Part shown: positions 43,037 to 53,900 of the stretch, one piece after another
Layout: each line of letters opens with the position of its first letter
Numbering within the stretch: the stretch's first letter is position 1
From: JBOGXA01 sp050694175
GTDB taxonomy: Bacteria; Actinomycetota; CADDZG01; WHSQ01
DNA length: 64,000 nucleotides
Direction: 5' to 3'
NCBI GenBank assembly: GCA_050694175.1
Contig: JBOGXA010000007.1
Span: 1 to 64,000 of the forward strand
The notes under the pieces: generated by a model
Seen by the model: only the letters and a program-made list of their open reading frames with translations
Told to the model about the DNA's origin: nothing
The model's database searches: none
Position numbers and translations under genes: made by a program

Positions 43037-43320
43037 CACTTAACCCTCGTGGACCGCTCCGCAGCGCCACCGTGCGTCCTGAATGCGCGCGTCTGGGCGA
43101 ACTCGCCGAGCTTGTGGCCGACCATCGACTCGGTGATGTAGACGGGCACATGCTTCCGGCCATCGTGAACTGCGATCGTGTGCCCCACCATCTCGGGAAT
43201 GATCGTCGAGCGACGCGACCAGGTCTTGATGACGCGTTTTTCGTTTCGCTTGTTCATCTCGACGACCTTCACCATCAGATGGTCGTCGACGAAGGGGCCC
43301 TTTTTTAGGCTTCGGGGCAT
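43036..43320 (-). CDS. rpsS: 30S ribosomal protein S19
   Basis: 94 residues: PRSLKKGPFVDDHLMVKV, RRSTIIPEMVGHTIAVHDGRKHVPVYITESMVGHKLGEFA. The ATG at 43320 shares one base with the rplB stop (TGATG). A longer frame into rplB is not conserved. Confidence 0.97.
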   Translation of the reverse strand: MPRSLKKGPFVDDHLMVKVVEMNKRNEKRVIKTWSRRSTIIPEMVGHTIAVHDGRKHVPVYITESMVGHKLGEFAQTRAFRTHGGAAERSTRVK

Positions 43321-44153
43321 CAGCGGCCGCCTCTCTTCTTCCTCCGCCGGCGGACGATCAGCGCATCCGACGACTTCTTCTTGCGGGTACGGCCTTCCTT
43401 CTTTCCCCACGGACTGGTCGGGTGTCGCCCACCAGAGGATTTGCCCTCGCCGCCTCCCAGGGGGTGGTCGACCGGGTTCATCGCCACCCCTCGCACCGAC
43501 GGTCGCTTGCCCTTCCAGCGATTGCGTCCCGCCTTACCGATGGACACGAGCTCGGCTTCGGCGTTGCCTACCTCCCCCACGGTGGCCCGGCAGTCGAGTG
43601 GAACCATTCGCATCTCGCCTGACGGAAGCCGCAGGGTGGCGCGCTTGCCCTCCTTAGCGATGAGCTGAACTGAGGAGCCCGCGCTTCGCGCCATTTTTCC
43701 GCCCGCACCCGGCTTCAGCTCAACGTTATGCACCACCGTACCTACCGGGATGTTGCGGAGAGGCAGCGCATTGCCCGGCCGAATATCGGCGCCTGTCCCG
43801 GACTGGATCACATCTCCCACCTTCACCCGATTCGGCATGAGGATGTACCGCTTCTCACCGTCGGCGTAATGAAGGAGCGCTATGCGCGCATTGCGATTGG
43901 GGTCGTATTCGACGTGCGCCACCTTTGCCGGCACGCCATCCTTGGTCCGCCGGAAATCGACCACGCGATAGCGGACCTTGTTCCCCCCACCCTGATGTCG
44001 TGTCGTGATGCGACCGTAGCTGTTGCGGCCCGCTTTCTTCGGGTTCGGCTGCAACAGCGCCTTCTCAGGAGTTGTCCGAGTGACTTCCGAATAGTCCGAG
44101 TGCGACTGGAAGCGCCGTCCCGGAGATGTCGGCTTGGATTTACGTATCGGCAT
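43320..44153 (-). CDS. rplB: 50S ribosomal protein L2
   Basis: 277 residues: KPTSPGRRFQSHSDYSEVTR at the start, GAGGKMARSAGSSVQLIAKEG and the peptidyl-transferase-near GVAMNPVDHPLGGGEGKSSGGRHP. Full length. Confidence 0.98.
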   Translation of the reverse strand: MPIRKSKPTSPGRRFQSHSDYSEVTRTTPEKALLQPNPKKAGRNSYGRITTRHQGGGNKVRYRVVDFRRTKDGVPAKVAHVEYDPNRNARIALLHYADGEKRYILMPNRVKVGDVIQSGTGADIRPGNALPLRNIPVGTVVHNVELKPGAGGKMARSAGSSVQLIAKEGKRATLRLPSGEMRMVPLDCRATVGEVGNAEAELVSIGKAGRNRWKGKRPSVRGVAMNPVDHPLGGGEGKSSGGRHPTSPWGKKEGRTRKKKSSDALIVRRRRKKRGGR

Positions 44154-44163
44154 TCCCAGTCAC

Positions 44164-44469
44164 CTATCCCTGCTGCTCGAAGATCTCGATCTTGTCGCCT
44201 TCGGCGAGCTTGACTATCGCTCGCTTCGTGTCGCGCCGGCGACCTTGCTGGAAACGAAACCGCTTCGCCTTGCCCTTGCGGTTAATGGTGTTCACGCTAA
44301 CAACGCGCACATTCCAGATCGCTTCCACCGCATGACGAATCTCTGTCTTGTTGGCTCTTGGATGGACCACGAACGTATAAGCGTCGTTCTCCAGCAACGC
44401 ATATGACTTCTCACTGACGACCGGAGCAAGAATGACTGCTCGCGGATCTGTCTTCGTAGATCCGCTCAC
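44164..44469 (-). CDS. rplW: 50S ribosomal protein L23
   Basis: 101 residues: RAVILAPVVSEKSYALLE, YTFVVHPRANKTEIRHAVEAIWNVRV. At the exit tunnel, the docking site for trigger factor. GTG start overlaps the rplD stop (GTGA). Confidence 0.97.
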   Translation of the reverse strand: MSGSTKTDPRAVILAPVVSEKSYALLENDAYTFVVHPRANKTEIRHAVEAIWNVRVVSVNTINRKGKAKRFRFQQGRRRDTKRAIVKLAEGDKIEIFEQQG

Positions 44470-45182
44470 GACGACTCCTTCGATTCCGTCGAGGCCGGCT
44501 CGATTACAAGCTCCTCCGCCCGTTCCGCCTTCTTTCGGCTCTCCTTGTCGGTGTGGGTGTAGTGCTCGTAGGCACTGGAAGTGAACAGAACCGCGTCGGC
44601 CACGATCACGTCGTAGGTCGACAGCGACGCGTACAGCGCGAATGCCGCACCCGGCAGGTTTCTGAAGGCTCGGTCGACCGCACGTGCGTGTTCATGCTCC
44701 GGATCCAGCACAACGAGGACACGCCCCTCGATATCCGCCGTCTTCAGGGCCGCCGCAGCCGGCTTCGTCCTCGTCTCGGTCCATTCGTCCAGAATCCACA
44801 CCCGTCCATCGGCTGCCTTGACGGCGAGGGCGGAACGCAGCGCCGCCTTGCGCATCCTCTTTGGAACGCGCTGCTTGAACGGGCGGGGCTTCGGACCAAA
44901 AACGGATCCACCACCCGTCCATAGGGGACTACGGATCGATCCATGACGGGCACGCCCCGTTCCCTTTTGGCGCCACGGTTTGCTCCCGCCCCCCCGCACC
45001 TCTGCACGCCTCTTCGTCGACGCGGTTCCCGCGCGAGCCGCCGCAAGTTGTGCGGTAACTACCTGGTGCAGAACCGCGTGGTTGACCTCGCCACCGAAGT
45101 ACTCGTCGGGAAGTTTCTTCTCGCGGGTTACAGCCCCCGCGGCATCGATGACTTTCGCGACGGACCTGGTGCGCGCGGCCAT
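44466..45182 (-). CDS. rplD: 50S ribosomal protein L4
   Basis: 238 residues: EVRGGGSKPWRQKGTGRARHGSIRSPLWTGGG is the rRNA-binding loop. The last ~30 residues are a Glu/Lys/Ser-rich extension. In E. coli L4 represses the S10 operon. The ATG shares one base with the rplC stop. Confidence 0.97.
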   Translation of the reverse strand: MAARTRSVAKVIDAAGAVTREKKLPDEYFGGEVNHAVLHQVVTAQLAAARAGTASTKRRAEVRGGGSKPWRQKGTGRARHGSIRSPLWTGGGSVFGPKPRPFKQRVPKRMRKAALRSALAVKAADGRVWILDEWTETRTKPAAAALKTADIEGRVLVVLDPEHEHARAVDRAFRNLPGAAFALYASLSTYDVIVADAVLFTSSAYEHYTHTDKESRKKAERAEELVIEPASTESKESS

Positions 45183-45844
45183 CAGCTTGCCTTCCTTCCT
45201 ACGTCCCTCTGCCTAATCCGAACGGCCGATCGGACCATGACAAGCCCGCCTTTTGGCCCCGGTATTGCACCGCGCACCAGCAGCAGATTGCGCTCAGGGT
45301 CGGCCTTGATCACGGTGAGATTCAGGGTGGTGACCCGGCGGTGTCCCATGTGACCCGCCATGCGCGTGCCCTTGAAGACGCGTGCCGGGGTCGCACATGC
45401 GCCGACGGAGCCCGGGCTCCGATGCTTGCGCTCGGTGCCGTGGCTCGCGGAGAGGCCGTGGAAGTGGTGCCGCTTGACGGAGCCTGCGAAGCCCTTGCCT
45501 TTGGTGACGCCCACGACGTCTACGGCGTCGCCCTCCTCGAATACATCAGCTTTGATCTCAGCACCGAGTTCGTACTCGCTCGAGTCCTCGAGGCGGAGCT
45601 CGACCAGGTACCTGGCTCCCTCGATTCCAGCCTTACTCAAATGGCCGGCCGCCGGTTTGTTAGTTCGTTTGGGGGTTCCGAACGCGAGCTGGACGGCCGA
45701 GTAGCCGTCTTTCTCCGGTCGCTTGATCTGCGCGACGCGACAGGGCCCGGCCTCGATGACGGTCACGGGCACAGCGTGCCCGTCTCCATCGAAGACCTGT
45801 GTCATCCCAATCTTGCGACCGAGAATCCCTTTGACGTCTGCCAT
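45182..45844 (-). CDS. rplC: 50S ribosomal protein L3
   Basis: 220 residues: GILGRKIGMTQVFDGDGHAVPVTVIEAGPC and GFAGSVKRHHFHGLSASHGTERKHRSPGSVG, the loop reaching the peptidyl transferase centre. Second gene of the S10 block. Confidence 0.97.
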   Translation of the reverse strand: MADVKGILGRKIGMTQVFDGDGHAVPVTVIEAGPCRVAQIKRPEKDGYSAVQLAFGTPKRTNKPAAGHLSKAGIEGARYLVELRLEDSSEYELGAEIKADVFEEGDAVDVVGVTKGKGFAGSVKRHHFHGLSASHGTERKHRSPGSVGACATPARVFKGTRMAGHMGHRRVTTLNLTVIKADPERNLLLVRGAIPGPKGGLVMVRSAVRIRQRDVGRKAS

Positions 45845-45862
45845 CGACTCGATTCCTCTCGC

Positions 45863-46174
45863 TTACAGCTTCAGCTCAATGTCGACGCCGGCCGGGAGGT
45901 CGAGTCGCTGGAGCGAATCGACCGTCTTGGGCGTCGGGTTCACGATGTCGAGCAACCTCTTGTGCGTTCGCATTTCGAAGTGCTCGCGCGAATCCTTGTC
46001 CTTGTGAGGCGAACGGACGACCGTGTAGATGCTGCGCTCCGTGGGGAGCGGGATCGGCCCGTTGACGCTTGCCCCAGTGCGAGTCACGGTTTCGACGATC
46101 TTCTTCGCCGACTGATCGATGACCTCGTGGTCGTACGCCTTCAGCCGAATCCGTATTTTCATGCCGTTCGCCAT
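45863..46174 (-). CDS. rpsJ: 30S ribosomal protein S10
   Basis: 103 residues: KIRIRLKAYDHEVIDQSAKKIVETVTRTGA and RTHKRLLDIVNPTPKTVDSLQRLDLPAGVDIELKL. Also binds NusB in antitermination. Only 20 bases after tuf, so S10 and str blocks are joined here with no visible promoter between them. Confidence 0.97.
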   Translation of the reverse strand: MANGMKIRIRLKAYDHEVIDQSAKKIVETVTRTGASVNGPIPLPTERSIYTVVRSPHKDKDSREHFEMRTHKRLLDIVNPTPKTVDSLQRLDLPAGVDIELKL

Positions 46175-46194
46175 TAGCTGCGTCCCTGCTTCCG

Positions 46195-47385
<1,191 letters not shown>

Positions 47386-47397
47386 CGCCCTCTCCTC

Positions 47398-49569
47398 CTA
47401 GTTGCCTACGGGCTCTCCGCGAACTGTTGCAACCACATCTTCCGCAATCGTTTTTGGCACTTCCTGATAGGAGCTGAACTGCATTGTGTAAGTGGCTCGC
47501 CCCTGAGTGCGGCTTCGCAGCTCGGTCGCATATCCGAACATCTCTGCTAGCGGGACCTGGGCCTTCACGATGCGATCCGAACCCCGTTGGTCCATGGACT
47601 CGATGCGGCCGCGCCGCCCGGATAAGTCGCCGATGACGTCGCCCATGTATTCCTCGGGGGTGACGACCTCGACGTCGAAGATCGGCTCGAGTAGCGCCGT
47701 GCCCGCTTTCTTGGCCCCCGCTTTGAGCGCCATCGATCCGGCGATCTTGAACGCCATCTCAGACGAATCGACGTCGTGAGAGCTGCCGTCGGTGAGCGTG
47801 ACCCGAACATCGACCATCGGGTAGCCGGCAAGCACTCCCGAAGCCATCGCCTCCTGAACCCCCTGGTCGACGGCGGGAATGTACTCGGTAGGGATCCGGC
47901 CCCCGGTGATCTTGTTTATGAACTCGTAGCCGCCGCCCGGCCCCATCGGCTCGACGTTGACCACCACATGGGCGTACTGGCCCTTACCGCCGGTCTGCTT
48001 CACGTAGCGAACCTCCACCTTCTCGGCCGGGTCCTTGATCGTCTCTCTGTACGCGACCTGCGGCTTGCCTACGTTGGCCCCGACTTTGAACTCGCGGATC
48101 AAGCGGTCGACGAGGACATCGAGGTGCAGCTCACCCATTCCCGAGATGATGGTCTGGCCGGTTTCGTCATCGGTGTGGACCCGGAAGGTTGGGTCCTCTT
48201 CGGCGAGTTTTTGCAAAGCCGCGGACAACTTTTCGGAGTCGGTCTTCGACTTCGGCTCGATCGCCACATCTATGACGGGTGCCGGGAAGTTCATCTCCTC
48301 GAGCAGCACCGGGTCGGTCGGATTGCAGATGGTGTCGCCGGTCAAGGTGTGCTTGAGTCCGACGACTGCAACGATGTCACCGGTGAAGACGGCTTCCTTG
48401 TCCTCGCGGTGATTGGCGTGCATCTGCAGGATGCGACCGACGCGCTCCTTTCGGTCCCGGGTCGAATTGAGGAGGTGCTCGCCGCTGTGAAGCGTGCCCG
48501 AGTAGACCCTCAGGTATGTGAGGCGCCCGACGTAGGGGTCGCTCATGATCTTGAACGCGAGCGCGGCGAACGGCTCGTGATCGTCGGGGGATCGCATCAC
48601 CGCACCTCCGGTCTCCGGGTGCGTGCCCCGATACGGAGGGAGATCAGCGGGGCTCGGGAGGTACCAGCACACCGAGTCGAGAAGCGGCTGCACGGCCTTG
48701 TTCTTAAACGCCGAGCCACACAGGATCGGCGTAATCTCGTTAGAGATCGTTGCGCGCCTCAGTGCCTTTCTGATCGCGTCGGTATCAACCTCTTGTTCGC
48801 CGATGTACGCCTCCATGATCGATTCGTCGTAGTCGGCGAGCGATTCGATGAGGTCGTGTCGGTATTGATCGGCCTGTTCTCTGAGCTCGTCCGGGATGGG
48901 GCGGTCCTCCCATTCCTCGCCCATACCCTCGCTCGGCCAGTAATGGGCACCCATGGTCACGAGATCGACGACACCGTGGAAGTCCGCCTCTTTCCCGATC
49001 GGAAGTTGGATAACAACTGGCCGGCCGTTCAGACGGTCCTCGATCATCTGCACCGTGCGGAAGAAGTCCGCACCCGTGCGATCCATCTTGTTTACGAAGC
49101 AAATCCGCGGCACACGGTAGCGATCCGCTTGCCGCCACACGGTTTCGGACTGCGGTTCGACACCGGCGACAGCATCGAACACCGCGACCGCGCCGTCCAG
49201 TACCCGCAGGCTGCGCTCGACCTCGACGGTGAAGTCGACGTGCCCGGGGGTGTCGATAATGTTGATCCAGTAGCCCTTCCAGTGCGCCGTCGTAGCCGCG
49301 GATGTGATCGTTATCCCCCGCTCCTGTTCCTGAACCATCCAATCCATGACGGCGGCGCCTTCGTGCACCTCGCCGATCTTGTACGTCTTGCCGGTGTAGT
49401 AGAGGATGCGCTCGGTCGTCGTGGTCTTGCCCGCGTCGATATGAGCCATGATCCCGATGTTGCGCGTGTGATTGAGCGGGTACTCACGGATGTGGGGAGT
49501 ACCGCCACCTTTCACCTGCCGCAACTGCGGGCGCTCTTGTCCTTGATGTTGTTCTGCTGCTTCAGCCAT
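47398..49569 (-). CDS. fusA: Elongation factor G
   Basis: 723 residues; translocation GTPase with AHIDAGKTTTTERILYYTG, DTPGHVDFTVEVERSLRVLDG and NKMDRTGADFF. The N-terminus has an extra ~38 residues (MAEAAEQHQGQERPQLRQ...) before the usual start. ATG 49569 is preferred (GAGG five bases before); a longer frame overlaps rpsG. Confidence 0.98.
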   Translation of the reverse strand: MAEAAEQHQGQERPQLRQVKGGGTPHIREYPLNHTRNIGIMAHIDAGKTTTTERILYYTGKTYKIGEVHEGAAVMDWMVQEQERGITITSAATTAHWKGYWINIIDTPGHVDFTVEVERSLRVLDGAVAVFDAVAGVEPQSETVWRQADRYRVPRICFVNKMDRTGADFFRTVQMIEDRLNGRPVVIQLPIGKEADFHGVVDLVTMGAHYWPSEGMGEEWEDRPIPDELREQADQYRHDLIESLADYDESIMEAYIGEQEVDTDAIRKALRRATISNEITPILCGSAFKNKAVQPLLDSVCWYLPSPADLPPYRGTHPETGGAVMRSPDDHEPFAALAFKIMSDPYVGRLTYLRVYSGTLHSGEHLLNSTRDRKERVGRILQMHANHREDKEAVFTGDIVAVVGLKHTLTGDTICNPTDPVLLEEMNFPAPVIDVAIEPKSKTDSEKLSAALQKLAEEDPTFRVHTDDETGQTIISGMGELHLDVLVDRLIREFKVGANVGKPQVAYRETIKDPAEKVEVRYVKQTGGKGQYAHVVVNVEPMGPGGGYEFINKITGGRIPTEYIPAVDQGVQEAMASGVLAGYPMVDVRVTLTDGSSHDVDSSEMAFKIAGSMALKAGAKKAGTALLEPIFDVEVVTPEEYMGDVIGDLSGRRGRIESMDQRGSDRIVKAQVPLAEMFGYATELRSRTQGRATYTMQFSSYQEVPKTIAEDVVATVRGEPVGN

Positions 49570-49607
49570 ATCTTCCTCGCGGACGGCCTCGGAACCGTTC
49601 CTGTGAT

Positions 49608-50078
49608 TCACCACCTGTAGTGGGCAAAGGCCTTGTTGGCCTCGGCCATCTTGTGCATGTCCTCCCGACGTTTCACGGCCGAGCCCGCCCCACCGGATGC
49701 GTCGAGGATCTCACCGGCAAGACGATCGGCCATCGTGCGCTCGCGCCGGTTGCGCGAAAAGGAGACGAGCCATCGGATTGCCAGCGTCGTGCCCCGCCGG
49801 GCCTGAACCTCGACCGGCACCTGGTACGTGGCACCGCCGACCCGCCGGGATCGCACCTCGAGCAGCGGCTTGATGTTGTCGATCGCCTTCTTGAGGATCT
49901 GCAACGGGTCTTTGCCGGTCTTGTCGGCGACCTTTGTAAGCGCGTCGTAGACGATCGACTCCCCAAGGCTGCGCTTGCCCCGCACCAGGATCCGGTTTTG
50001 GATCTGGGTTACGAGGATCGAGCCGTAGATGGGGTCGGGCAAAAGTTCTCGACGCTGAGCGGGGCCCTTCCTCGGCAT
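49608..50078 (-). CDS. rpsG: 30S ribosomal protein S7
   Basis: 156 residues: PRKGPAQRRELLPDPIYGS, GATYQVPVEVQARRGTTLAIRWLV and EDMHKMAEANKAFAHYRW. Organises the 3' domain of 16S rRNA; autoregulator of the str operon in E. coli. Three bases after rpsL. Confidence 0.98.
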   Translation of the reverse strand: MPRKGPAQRRELLPDPIYGSILVTQIQNRILVRGKRSLGESIVYDALTKVADKTGKDPLQILKKAIDNIKPLLEVRSRRVGGATYQVPVEVQARRGTTLAIRWLVSFSRNRRERTMADRLAGEILDASGGAGSAVKRREDMHKMAEANKAFAHYRW

Positions 50079-50081
50079 GGC

Positions 50082-50456
50082 TTAAGCACCGCCCTTCTTG
50101 GCGCCGTACTTCGAGCGCGACTGGACCCTGTCTCTCACACCGGCCGCGTCGAGGGCGGCCCGAATGATCTTGTAGCGAACCCCCGGCAAGTCCTTCACTC
50201 GCCCGCCGCGCACGAGGACGATGGAGTGCTCCTGCAGATTGTGCCCGATGCCGGGGATGTAGGCGGTGACTTCGATTCCAGAGGTGAGGCGAACGCGGGC
50301 GACCTTGCGAAGAGCCGAGTTGGGCTTCTTGGGGGTGGCCGTGTACACGCGGGTGCACACGCCCCGCCGCTGTGGCGAGCCCCTAAGGGCCGGGGCCTTC
50401 GACTTCTCCCGCTTGGACCGGCGTCCCTGGCGGACGAGTTGCTGAATTGTTGGCAA
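50082..50456 (-). CDS. rpsL: 30S ribosomal protein S12
   Basis: 124 residues: PTIQQLVRQGRRSKREKSK, TPKKPNSALRKVARVRL and VRGGRVKDLPGVRYKIIR. The lysines linked to streptomycin sensitivity (in TPKKPNS and GGRVKDLP) are the wild-type ones. TTG start with GGGAAGGAAG just upstream. First gene of the str operon behind a ~365-base leader. Confidence 0.98.
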   Translation of the reverse strand: MPTIQQLVRQGRRSKREKSKAPALRGSPQRRGVCTRVYTATPKKPNSALRKVARVRLTSGIEVTAYIPGIGHNLQEHSIVLVRGGRVKDLPGVRYKIIRAALDAAGVRDRVQSRSKYGAKKGGA

Positions 50457-50825
50457 CTTCTTCCTTCCCTGCGACGGCTGGGCCGCCGCATCTTGTGCCC
50501 CGACCGCTTAGCGGCCGGCGCCTCACCTCTATGGGCTCCTGCCTGTTCTCACCCGCCGGTTTCGGGCCGCGGGGCAGAGCCGTTTCTTGGTCGGTCGAGA
50601 GATAGATGCCGGCCTGCGGGGCATGCCGCGGCGCGGGTTGTCCTCTCGATGACGCTTGGCGCTCGGCGATCTGCCGCGACTCCGAAGGTTCCCGGGGGCA
50701 TCGACCGCCTGAGAAACAAGACCGTCATTCCGGGCCTGCCGGAGCTCACCGAGCCTGGGTTTGCTCGATCCTCCCAGCGCAAACTTGCGCTCGCGCGAGG
50801 CGCGCCCCCGTGCGGGGCGCGACGG
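50457..50825 (-). promoter_or_regulatory. Long structured leader of the rpsL (str) operon
   Basis: The ~365-base untranslated leader from the promoter at 50828-50856 to rpsL has no convincing gene. Right at the start is a perfect 8-bp hairpin (50801-50808 with 50814-50821), then a 7-bp hairpin (50776-50782 with 50785-50791). Near rpsL is the motif AGGAGCCCAUAGAGGU (RNA sense, about 50525-50540), followed by a 9-bp hairpin with one G-U pair (50500-50508 with 50510-50518). The motif is also in the rpoB leader. Confidence 0.6.
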
Positions 50826-50827
50826 GC

Positions 50828-50856
50828 AGGATAGGAGAAATGGGGCACCCGGTCAA
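50828..50856 (-). promoter_or_regulatory. Sigma-70-type promoter of the str operon
   Basis: On the minus strand TTGACC (50856-50851), 17-base spacer, TATCCT (50833-50828). Hexamers equal those of the rplM promoter. Predicted start ~50821, about 365 bases ahead of rpsL. Confidence 0.75.
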
Positions 50857-50898
50857 ACGCCCGCTACGGCGTGGCCGGCGACCGAGGCGCCGGCAGAA

Positions 50899-50924
50899 GG
50901 CCCCCGGCCGACCGGCCGGGGGCC
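50899..50924 (-). terminator. GC-rich hairpin after rpoC
   Basis: A perfect 11-bp stem (GGCCCCCGGCC / GGCCGGGGGCC) with a 4-base loop, 18 bases after the rpoC stop. No T-run follows, which is common for terminators in GC-rich actinobacteria. It separates rpoBC from the str promoter. Confidence 0.7.
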
Positions 50925-50942
50925 ATTGGAATTGCGCAGCAG

Positions 50943-53900
50943 TTACTCGACCGCGCTCGACACCTCTTCTGCCTCCGAGCTGGTCTCGGTCATGCCGTCC
51001 GGCACGGCCTGGAGCCCCACGCCGCCGAGCAGCTCGCGAGCGGCTTCGGCTGCGTCCTCCTCCGCGCCCTCGCGGGGGGGCAGACCGAACATCGCGCGCG
51101 CCTCGTCGTCGGAGATTGTCGGCTCGCCGGTTGTCTGGACCCGGATGCTGCGGTAGCGGGTCATGCCCGTTCCTGCCGGGATCAGCTTCCCGATGATGAC
51201 GTTCTCCTTGAGGCCGAGCAAGGGGTCGGACTTCCCGTTGATGGCGGCCTCTGTGAGTACACGCGTCGTCTCCTGGAACGACGCCGCCGACAACCACGAG
51301 TCGGTGGCAAGCGACGCCTTCGTGATCCCCATGAGCACCGACTGCGCAGTCGCGGCTTCTCCGCCGTCGGCGATCACCGCATCGTTGGTCTCCGCAAACG
51401 CGCGCTCCTCGACGAGCTGGCCGGGCAAGAACTCCGTGTCGCCTGGCTCACGCACCGTGACCTTGCGCAGCATCTGGCGAACGATCAGCTCGATGTGCTT
51501 GTCATGGATCGGCACGCCCTGGCTCCGGTACACGCTCTGCACCTCGTCCACAAGGTAGAGCTGCACATCGCGCTTGCCGAGGACCTCGAGGATCTCGTCG
51601 GGGTCCTTCGAGCCCTCGGTCAGGGCCTCACCCGCCTGCACAGTGGCGTCCGACTGGATACCACGGGCCAGCCGCGCCCTGCGCGGGATCTTGTACGTGA
51701 TCGGATCGCTGCCGTCGTCGGGGACCAGCTCGAGCTGGCGAACCCGCTCGTCCTCCTTCATCTCGACCCGACCCGAAGCCGCGGCTATCTCCGCCTTCCC
51801 CTTCGGGGTGCGTGCCTCGAAGAGCTCGACGACGCGAGGCAGACCGTGCGTGATGTCCTCACCGGCGACGCCCCCGGTGTGGAACGTACGCATTGTGAGC
51901 TGGGTTCCCGGCTCGCCGATGCTCTGCGCGGCGATGATTCCGACGGCTTCGCCCAGCTCCACGAGCTGCCCGGTTGCCATCGATACTCCATAGCAGAGAC
52001 GGCAGACCCCGTAGCGCGCATCGCACGTCAGCACCGAGCGGACCACCACCTCTTTCACGCCACCCGTCTCGATCGCTTCACGCACCTCCGGCGTCACGGC
52101 GGTACCCGCTTCGGCGACCACCTCGCCCCCCTCGTCGAGGGCGTCCTCGAGCAGCACCCGCCCCAGCAGCTTCTGCTTGAGATGGGCCCGCTCGACCTCG
52201 ATGTTCAACCGGATACCCCGATCCGTTTCGCAGTCGTCGGAACGGACGATCACTTCCTGACTCACATCGACCAGGCGGCGGGTCAGATATCCGGAGTCGG
52301 CCGTCCGGAGTGCCGTGTCGGCCAGACCCTTTCGTGCTCCGTGTGTCGAGATGAAGTACTCGAGCACGGTCAGGCCTTCACGGAAGTTCGCCCGAATCGG
52401 GCGCGGAATGATCTCGCCGCGCGGGTTCGCCACGAGGCCGCGCATGCCGGCGATCTGGCGAATCTGCTGGATGTTTCCGCGCGCTCCGGAGCTGGCCATC
52501 ATCCAGATCGGGTTGAGATCGTCGAAGCTCTTCTCCATGGCTTCCTTGACCTGTTCGGTCGCCTCGGTCCAGATCTCGATGAGCTCCTGCCGCCGCTCAT
52601 CCTCGGTGATGACGCCCTTCCGATACTGACTCTCGACTCGCTCGGCTCGCTTCTCGTGTTCGGCGAGGATCTTGGGCTTCTCCGCCGGTGTGGTGACGTC
52701 TTCCAGGCCGATCGTGACCCCGGCCTTGGTGGCGTAGCGAAATCCGATGTCCTTGACCGCGTCGAGGATCTCCGCCAGTTCCTTCTTGTCGTAGGTGCGG
52801 GCGCATCTGTCCATCAGCGCCGAGAGCTCCTTCTTCTTGACGATGCTGTTCTGGAAGGGGAACTCCTCCGGAAAGGCGGCGTTGAAGATCACCCGCCCAC
52901 AGGTGGTCTCCACCAGTCGGTTGGGATTGGCCTCGAAGTCCTCGACCGGCTCGTCCTCGAACCGCTTGAGGCCCCGCACCTTGACCTTGGCGTGGATGCC
53001 GACCAGCTTCGCGTCGTACGCCATCAACAGTTCGTCGGCACTCGAGTAGGCGTGTCCCTCACCGGGCTCACCATCGTGCGCAACGGTCAGGTAGTAGCTG
53101 CCGATCACGATGTCGTGAGTCGGCGTGACGATCGGATCGCCGTGTGCCGGCGACAGGACGTTGTGGGCAGACAGCATCAGAATTCGCGCCTCGGCCTGGG
53201 CCTCGGACGACAGCGGCACATGAACCGCCATCTGGTCGCCGTCGAAGTCGGCGTTAAAGGCGACGCACACAAGCGGATGGATCTGAATCGCCTTGCCCTC
53301 TACGAGAACAGGCTCGAACGCCTGGATGCCGAGCCGGTGCAACGTCGGTGCGCGGTTAAGCAGCACGGGATGTTCGTGAATGATCTCCTCGAGCACATCC
53401 CATACATGTGGCCGGCTTCTCTCCACCATGCGCTTGGCGCTCTTGATGTTCTGGGCGTGGCCGAGATCGACCAGCCGCTTCATCACGAACGGCTTGAAGA
53501 GCTCGAGGGCCATCTGCTTCGGCAGGCCGCACTGGTGTAGCTTGAGCTTGGGACCGGCCACGATCACGCTGCGGCCCGAGTAGTCGACACGCTTCCCCAA
53601 CAGGTTCTGACGGAATCGTCCTTGCTTCCCCTTGAGCATGTCCGACAGCGACTTGAGCGGGCGGTTGCCGGGACCCGTCACGGGACGGCCTCGCCGGCCG
53701 TTGTCGAAGAGAGCGTCGACTGCTTCCTGCAACATCCGCTTCTCGTTGTTGACGATAATCTCCGGAGCGCCCAGGTCGAGCAGTCTCTTCAGCCGGTTGT
53801 TACGGTTGATCACGCGCCGGTAGAGGTCATTGAGGTCCGACGTCGCAAACCGGCCACCATCCAGCTGCACCATCGGACGCAGATCCGGCGGAATCACCGG

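Noticed and set aside
47776..49620. A 614-codon plus-strand frame opposite fusA
   Set aside because: Antisense shadow of EF-G with no recognisable motifs.
50871..53540. An 889-codon open frame on the plus strand opposite rpoC
   Set aside because: It is antisense to a fully conserved rpoC; long shadow frames are expected at this GC content, and the sequence has no domain pattern.
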